Positions 59,701 to 64,000 of a stretch of 64,000 nt of DNA are shown in pieces; position 1 is the first letter of the stretch, and every line of letters begins with the position of its first letter. The notes under the pieces are model-generated. The model saw only the letters and a list, made by a program, of their open reading frames with translations. It made no database searches and was not told the DNA's origin. Origin of the DNA: Pycnopodia helianthoides. Taxonomy: Eukaryota; Echinodermata; Asteroidea; Forcipulatida; Asteriidae. Where the stretch lies: the NCBI GenBank assembly GCA_032158295.1, contig CM063244.1, forward strand, positions 24,839,930 through 24,903,929. Direction: 5' to 3'. A program made the position numbers and the translations under genes.

Positions 59701-60604
59701 GTAAGTTGGATTTTGAAGGTATCGGATATATACCTGGCACCGGGTTAATCTTAAGTAAACACGTTAAGCCGTAATTCACAGTATAACCCCCTCTTTGACT
59801 TAAACACGAGTAGCCGAAAATGTATAATTTTAAGCTTTAAAATGCCTTTTCAATCCGAATAGGAGATTTTTGAATGTTAGATGGCAGCAGACATACCAGG
59901 CAAAATTCCATTGTTTAGGTAGTTCTAAGCATGCGCACATTGCCGAGAACAATGGATTTATCTGGTAAGTCTGCTGCCACCTAGCGTCCAAAAAGTCCCC
60001 CATTGTGAAGCGTGGCTTGATACAAACTCATTAGGTTGAGGATTGAGTCCCACTTAAACCACTTTTTTCCCCAAAAAACTAAGAAAACTCTTCATTTTTT
60101 TAAGTATTTAAATTGCTTAACATGTTTTTCAGTGGATTTTAAAGAAAATAAAGAAAACATTTCATAAATGGTCTGAATCCCATCTCATGACTACGAAGTC
60201 ACAAGGAAAATGTTGGCGCGGAACCAGGCTAAACATTCATCACGGTAAAATGTGTAAGACCCCAAAATACAGTAACTGCGCATGTTCAGTGTCGTTCTAT
60301 GAAATTAACGCTTGCTAAAATGATACCCGGTGCTGGGTATAATATATCCACTGCTATTAAATTACAATCTTTCAACTGTTTTGTTGCAGAATATATTTGA
60401 AGTGTCAACAACTGTCATAATTAACATCTTTTTGTTCAGAAGGTAGATTATTTGGGGAAGAAAAATAAACAATTTCATTTCCAGAGAGTGATTTTCTACA
60501 TCAGTGCCACAAATTTTCTCTTGGAAAAATAAAACGAAAATTGTATACTTAAGTTTTAAAAGTCATTCACCAGTAAAATAATTGTGGAGAAGGGTTGAAG
60601 TTGA

Positions 60605-61240
60605 GGCGTGTCGTGGTGGGGCAACCAAGCGCACTGGTATTTCTGATCAGCAGAGTTTGGGTTTGAGTCCCAGTCTTGACACTTGTGTCCATTAAAGGCA
60701 GTTGAATACATTTGGTAATTACTCAAGAATTTAAAACTTACTTGGTAAGGAGCACCTGAGAGCTGCTGATAGTATAAAACATTGTGAGAAACGACTCCCT
60801 CTGAAGTACTGTAGTTTTTGAGAATGAAGTAATTTCTCACTAAAATATTTGAACCTGAGAGGCACGGAGCCTTGCTCAGGCATTTTGAAAGCACACAATT
60901 CTATGCAACAAGGGTGTTTTTTTCTTTCATAATTTTCTTGCAACTCAGATGACCAATTTAGCCCAAATTGTATGCATGTTATTGCTGAGATACACCAAGT
61001 GAGGATTACTAGTCTTTGACAATTACCACAAGTATGTCTTGCCTTTAAGCAAGACACTTTGCTTCGTCCTTTGGATGGGACGTAAAGCCTTTGGTCCTGT
61101 GTGTTTTGTAATACACGTAAAAGAACCAAGTTAAACTTATCGCTAAAAGAAGGGGTTTGCCCCAGTGTTTCTGGCAGTGGCTGCCAAGTGCGCCGCAGCA
61201 CCTTGTAAACCCTTAGTGCTACATAAATAAGTCTCATAGT
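60605..61240 (+). mobile_element. S1 SINE split by a family B TTAA element
   Basis: The S1 body runs to CACTTGTGTCCATTAA at about 60695 and resumes at 61045 with TTAAGCAAGACACTTT. The inserted piece, 60692-61048, is a complete family B copy (reverse orientation) flanked by duplicated TTAA. Uninterrupted S1 copies read CCTTGAGCAAG here, consistent with a TTAA-like target in the ancestor. Confidence 0.8.
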
Positions 61241-61604
61241 TCAAAAGCTTAAAAACCTGTCTTGAAAAAAATTAAATTAAATAGTGCCTTGAGACGCCTA
61301 TTGATAAAGCACTTCATTCAAAAACTAGCTACTATTATTATTAAGTTCACATAAGGTTATTGCTCTTTGTGGGCACACCAGGCTAAGGCAGAATTTACGG
61401 AGTACAGTAGCAGGTAAACCAAGGTCAATCACAGTCCCCATGGAGGTACGTGTGAATCATGGTCAAGTCACATGTACTTGAAACCCTGTCAACTTCAGGT
61501 TCCAAACAACTGTGTCATTTTGCAGAGAATTTACATCACAAAACCTGTTCCACAAGCGCACAAGCAACGCACTGGTCTCCTTGGGCATTTTCTTGAATGA
61601 GCTT

Positions 61605-62090
61605 TATAGGGTGCACCCCACCAAATAGGAGAAAACAGAGCGTCGAGCTCATTAATTTTTTGTAGGCCCTCAAAATATTTAGACAGATTTGAGAGCCCCG
61701 AGAAAGTGTTTCAGTGTAAAAATGTTGCCCAATTGTGACCTGGGGGTTGTTGACTTCCAGCTTGAGGTATTTTGGATGACATAGGCCCTGAAATAAAAAG
61801 TCCTATTTGCTGAGAGGTGTAGGGACATTTTTCAAGATTGATGCTCGGACGTTTTTGAAAATTACACCTGTGAAGGGGTGTTTTTACTTGGAGGGAGAAT
61901 AACTCGATGGGCCCAGGGACTCCCCATATAAAATTGAGCAGAGAATAAAAGTTCAAGAGTCAATTAATAATTTTCCCTTTCGAGTTAAAAGCTGTGAGAG
62001 TTTCTTGTATATTTCGTGTATTTTTGAATATTTAGCATTTTTGCACTGTGTGCTATGGGAGGTTATTTGGTGGGGTGCACCCTGTATTGT
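61605..62090. mobile_element. 0.48-kb element with GGGTGCACCCCACCAAATA ends
   Basis: TAGGGTGCACCCCACCAAAT at the left and ATTTGGTGGGGTGCACCCT at the right are inverted repeats of about 20 bases. The interior carries no long frame. This is a MITE-like structure; I do not recognise its superfamily. Confidence 0.7.
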
Positions 62091-63171
62091 CCATTCTTTT
62101 GTATCTTTGACCACCATGGTTGAAAAGATCAGGATATATCTTAAGGGCAAAGTAAACTTTGGAGGATTGGCTGTTGTCGGGATTCAGGTATTTCGAGGGC
62201 TGGTCCAAGTCTCATGGTAGTAATGTAACTTTTTGCTAGGCTAACAAGTTTAGGGACTGTGAGCAACTCGGAGTCATGGGTCTTGTTTGTTTTTGTTATT
62301 AAAGCACTGCAGTGTCATCGTTTCGTAATGACCTGCCAAAAAATAATTTAAAATAAATTGTGTAATTTATAGCCGAAAGCTCACTTGTTACAAAGATGGT
62401 AACAGTTGTAAGCATCCTGCAAAGTCAGTTCGTCTGAAACGCCCCGTTGAATCATTCAAAGCGTTTGAATCTGAGAAATGATTTCATGCGTGAATCGTTC
62501 CTCAGATTTCTGAGGGTTGGTGTAAATTGCACCACAGCACCTTGTAAACCATTACATGGTGCTACATGTGTATGTAAAGGAAAAAGTATTATACTTCAAA
62601 AACATACATGTAGCTCCACAATACCTTGCAGTCAAAAATAGTTCACTTTGCTAAGCGCCTCCAAATAGGCAACTAGAATGATGGCGCTCACAAATGCCTG
62701 ATGAATATACATGATTGTTATTGGTAGGCCCTATTCATTTGCGAATGCTGCGGTTGGTACCCTACCCGCTCTCACCTCGCTAAACGTGGAAGGATTTTAC
62801 GCTCTTGTGAAAATACTGTGACTGTTTTTTTGATGTTTTCTCAGCAAGTAGACGCTGTATTCAGCTGAAACTTTCCCGTGTGCCTTTTTGTTGTATCATT
62901 CTTTATCAATTTGCCTATAAATTAGCATTACATTGACACAAACCAAACGATGACCCTATACCTTTAAAGGTCATACATCTTTATATTATGTGGGATCGAA
63001 GTAGTGGAACTGCATGTTTACAGTTCGCTGTTGCGCTCGGATGCTCGAGGATGTTTAGAAAGCAAGTGAAAAGTGAATGGTCCAACAACCATCATATAAA
63101 TATTAACATCACAAAAAAAACTGCACTATGAATTTAGTATTAATGGGTCCTTGACTCAATTTAATTCTGTT

Positions 63172-63512
63172 TTAAAGGCCCTGTACACTATTGGTAAGAT
63201 CGAAAAACACAATGTTCACAGATTCACACATAACTTACATGATTTTAAAGTAAGTAATGGTAGAAAGGATTCCTTAAAATATTTCTGCCTAAAATGCTAT
63301 CGTTTTTGAGAAACGAGTAAAACAATAGTAATTATCGCGCGCGATAATTTGAAAAAACAGAAAACATACGATCTCTTTTCACTATTTTCTCGTGACCTCG
63401 ATGACCAATTGAGCTCAAACTTTCACAGGTTTGTTTGTTCATGCATATGTTGAATCACACAAAATGTGGACACTGATTTTGAGCTGTTACCAAAAGTGTA
63501 CAATACCTTTAA
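63172..63512 (+). mobile_element. family C TTAA MITE, copy 2
   Basis: Nearly identical to 7681-8024 along its whole length despite 55 kb between them, with TTAA at both ends. This suggests recent movement. Confidence 0.85.
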
Positions 63513-63569
63513 AGCAGGAAATATTGCTGTAAAATTGTTTTTAATTTGCTTCCAGGATAAATATACAAT

Positions 63570-63970
63570 AGTGAGAGGAAGTCTAAAAAGGTATTACATG
63601 TATGCAGGGTTGGTGGAGCTGACAAAAATAGTCACAGACAGTGTTCATGTTTTGTGTGATCAACCATTATACATGTAGGCCTACATGTATATGAAGTAAC
63701 CAGACTCTGAAAAGTTGGGCTTTTAAGCCATTGTGTGAGTCAGGAGAAAGTAGTGAAAAACCATGCACAATTTTCAGCATGTAAACAACCTTGTCCTTAA
63801 TTTTGGTTGTAACAACCAAAATCAGCTGTAACTGCGTTTTGGGGGGTTTTCTGAAACAGTTTTCTTGAATATGACTTCATTTCAGAGGGAAAAATGTCAC
63901 ACACAAAAATGGTTCCAGTATGCGCTTCATAATCAATGTAATCTTTCGGACTAAAATTAAACGATGATGT
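63570..63970 (+). repeat. dispersed repeat, family D, copy 2
   Basis: It shares GACAGTGTTCATGTTTTGTG, GTGAAAAACCATGCACAATT and TTCAGCATGTAAAC blocks with 28228-28570. The right end is cut near the window edge. Confidence 0.7.
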
Positions 63971-64000
63971 TTTTTATCCGTACCAATTCTGTACGGACAA

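Larger units (their letters stand above)
59701..64000. other. intron 1 of the TBC1D30-like gene, repeat-rich
   Basis: I find no second exon of the gene before the window ends. The sequence contains repeats listed separately and otherwise short frames without features. A further exon of the family would be expected to encode a coiled-coil region before the TBC domain; none is seen. Confidence 0.5.

Overview
This is a window of animal nuclear DNA: AT-rich, with split genes, canonical GT/AG splice sites and a dense load of short non-autonomous repeats, tRNA-derived SINEs, LINE remnants and a Penelope-like element. Protein similarity and repeat style point to an invertebrate deuterostome, most likely an echinoderm such as a sea star. 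That assignment is inference; I could not run a search. No prokaryotic, organellar or CRISPR-like content is present.

Five gene loci can be supported. (1) A single-exon secreted C-type lectin with a C-terminal PAN/apple-like domain, minus strand, 8379-9140. (2) MDM1, a microtubule-binding centriole protein, minus strand, 15 coding exons across 12056-23177, 855 codons with all exon phases joining. (3) SLC35E3, an orphan nucleotide-sugar/triose-phosphate-type transporter, plus strand, six coding exons across 29358-42129, with two possible C-termini. (4) CDC123, the eIF2 assembly chaperone, minus strand, 11 coding exons across 50879-58292, 372-381 codons. (5) The first coding exon of a probable TBC1D30-like RabGAP, plus strand, 59028-59700, running out of the window. 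MDM1/SLC35E3 and CDC123/TBC1D30-like are both head-to-head pairs; the second pair is only 735 bp apart and probably shares a promoter. In human, MDM1, SLC35E3 and TBC1D30 all lie in 12q14-q15, so the window probably keeps a piece of old bilaterian linkage.

Region by region: 1-8 kb is gene-free, with a nested set of TTAA-flanked elements at 2.8-5.5 kb. The lectin lies at 8.4-9.2 kb, followed by a 150-180 bp tandem array to 10.1 kb. MDM1 fills 12-23 kb and its introns carry LINE/RT fragments, SINEs and a long palindrome. Intergenic repeats fill 23-29 kb. SLC35E3 fills 29-42 kb; its introns hold a Penelope-like fragment with flanking direct repeats and a 1.3 kb 24-bp minisatellite. 42-51 kb is gene-free 3' flank rich in fold-back elements. 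CDC123 follows at 51-58 kb, with a 104-bp tandem array in an intron, then the TBC1D30-like first exon and another repeat-rich tail.

The most interesting points are gene/repeat interactions: tandem duplications that copy MDM1 splice junctions (both ends of exon 5, and an in-frame 27-nt double donor at exon 11), an SLC35E3 splice donor that contains a stop codon, a CDC123 C-terminus apparently exonised from a dispersed repeat, and an X-A-X-Y-A-Y nest that looks like a composite TTAA transposon inserted into its own relative.
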